Under the pieces are notes generated by a model. That model did not search any database, had not been told where the DNA came from, and saw only the letters and a program-made list of their open reading frames with translations. 64,000 bases of DNA, from assembly GCA_963580285.1 (NCBI GenBank), contig OY757013.1:152199900-152263899 (forward strand). The letters are read 5' to 3'. Position numbers and translations under genes: made by a program. Below, in pieces: positions 63,845 to 64,000 of this stretch. The stretch is from Lucinisca nassula (lineage: Eukaryota; Mollusca; Bivalvia; Lucinida; Lucinidae). Every line of letters starts with the position of its first letter. Positions within the stretch are counted from its first letter, which is position 1.

Positions 63845-64000
63845 TTTATACCCCCGCAAACGAAGTTTGAAGGGGGTATACTGGAATCAGCCTGTCGGTT
63901 GGTTTGTCGGGCGGTCGGGTGGTCTGTCTGCAAAATTTTGTTCGCTCAACTCCTCCATCACTATCAGTTGGATACAATTGATACTTACCATAATTATTCA
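63845..64000 (+). mobile_element. 5' end of a TATACCCCCGC-led hairpin element, cut by the window edge
   Basis: TTATACCCCCGCAAACGAAG pairs with TTTGAAGGGGGTATA, followed by GTTTGTCGGGCGGTCGGGTG. Same leader type as the element at 48931-49705. Confidence 0.65.

Noticed and set aside
1..64000. Bacterial or viral origin of the window
   Set aside because: SINEs with TSDs, LINEs, Penelope-like elements and a probable intron boundary point to an animal nuclear genome.

Overview
The window looks like repeat-saturated nuclear DNA of a marine invertebrate, most probably a bivalve mollusc (a heterodont clam or mussel would fit; species not determinable here). Reasons: AT-rich eukaryotic sequence, tRNA-derived SINEs with target-site duplications (TSDs), APE-type LINEs, Penelope-like retroelements, hairpin-bounded elements with internal 145-170 bp tandem monomers (the Helentron/HINE or 'pearl' type known from bivalves), many palindromic MITEs, and a SWIM/YqaJ nuclease gene of a type that is multicopy in molluscs. 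No bacterial operon, rRNA gene or CRISPR array was seen, and no intact conserved host gene was recognised.

Layout. 0-4.8 kb: MITEs, short TIR elements, SINE fragments and strong palindromes. 4.8-16 kb: one old LINE on the minus strand (LINE-A: two PHD fingers, endonuclease, reverse transcriptase), split by a 5.1 kb tandem dimer of a hairpin-bounded satellite element (6229-11312) and by a 2.5 kb element with a different satellite (12944-15460). 16.2-24 kb: a second LINE on the plus strand (LINE-B), split by a composite SINE, a 4.08 kb TIR transposon and two more SINEs. 24.6-27.1 kb: a Penelope-like element on the minus strand with tandem 3' ends. 27.8-29.3 kb: an eight-copy ~150 bp array. 29.3-30.2 and 41.1-41.9 kb: inverted copies of one low-complexity element.

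31.9-36.1 kb: a GC-rich island with ~0.7 kb terminal inverted repeats and broken ORFs that may derive from a family-B DNA polymerase. 36.4-41.1 kb: a satellite element invaded by a 2.6 kb foldback element made of GGCCGGCC-centred palindromes. 42-50.5 kb: TIR elements, including a 5.56 kb one that split a Penelope 3' end and itself carries another Penelope copy, a 169 bp hairpin and another satellite element. 50.5-54.3 kb: a short hairpin, a 0.32 kb direct duplication and the SWIM/YqaJ exon. 54.3-64 kb: MITEs, SINEs with clear TSDs, microsatellites and more satellite elements.

The window therefore reads as a layered record of insertions: LINE open reading frames serve as rulers that show exactly where later elements landed. 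Most protein-coding material is pseudogenic mobile-element sequence. The best-preserved coding piece is the YqaJ nuclease domain, whose catalytic residues are all present although a frame break lies upstream.
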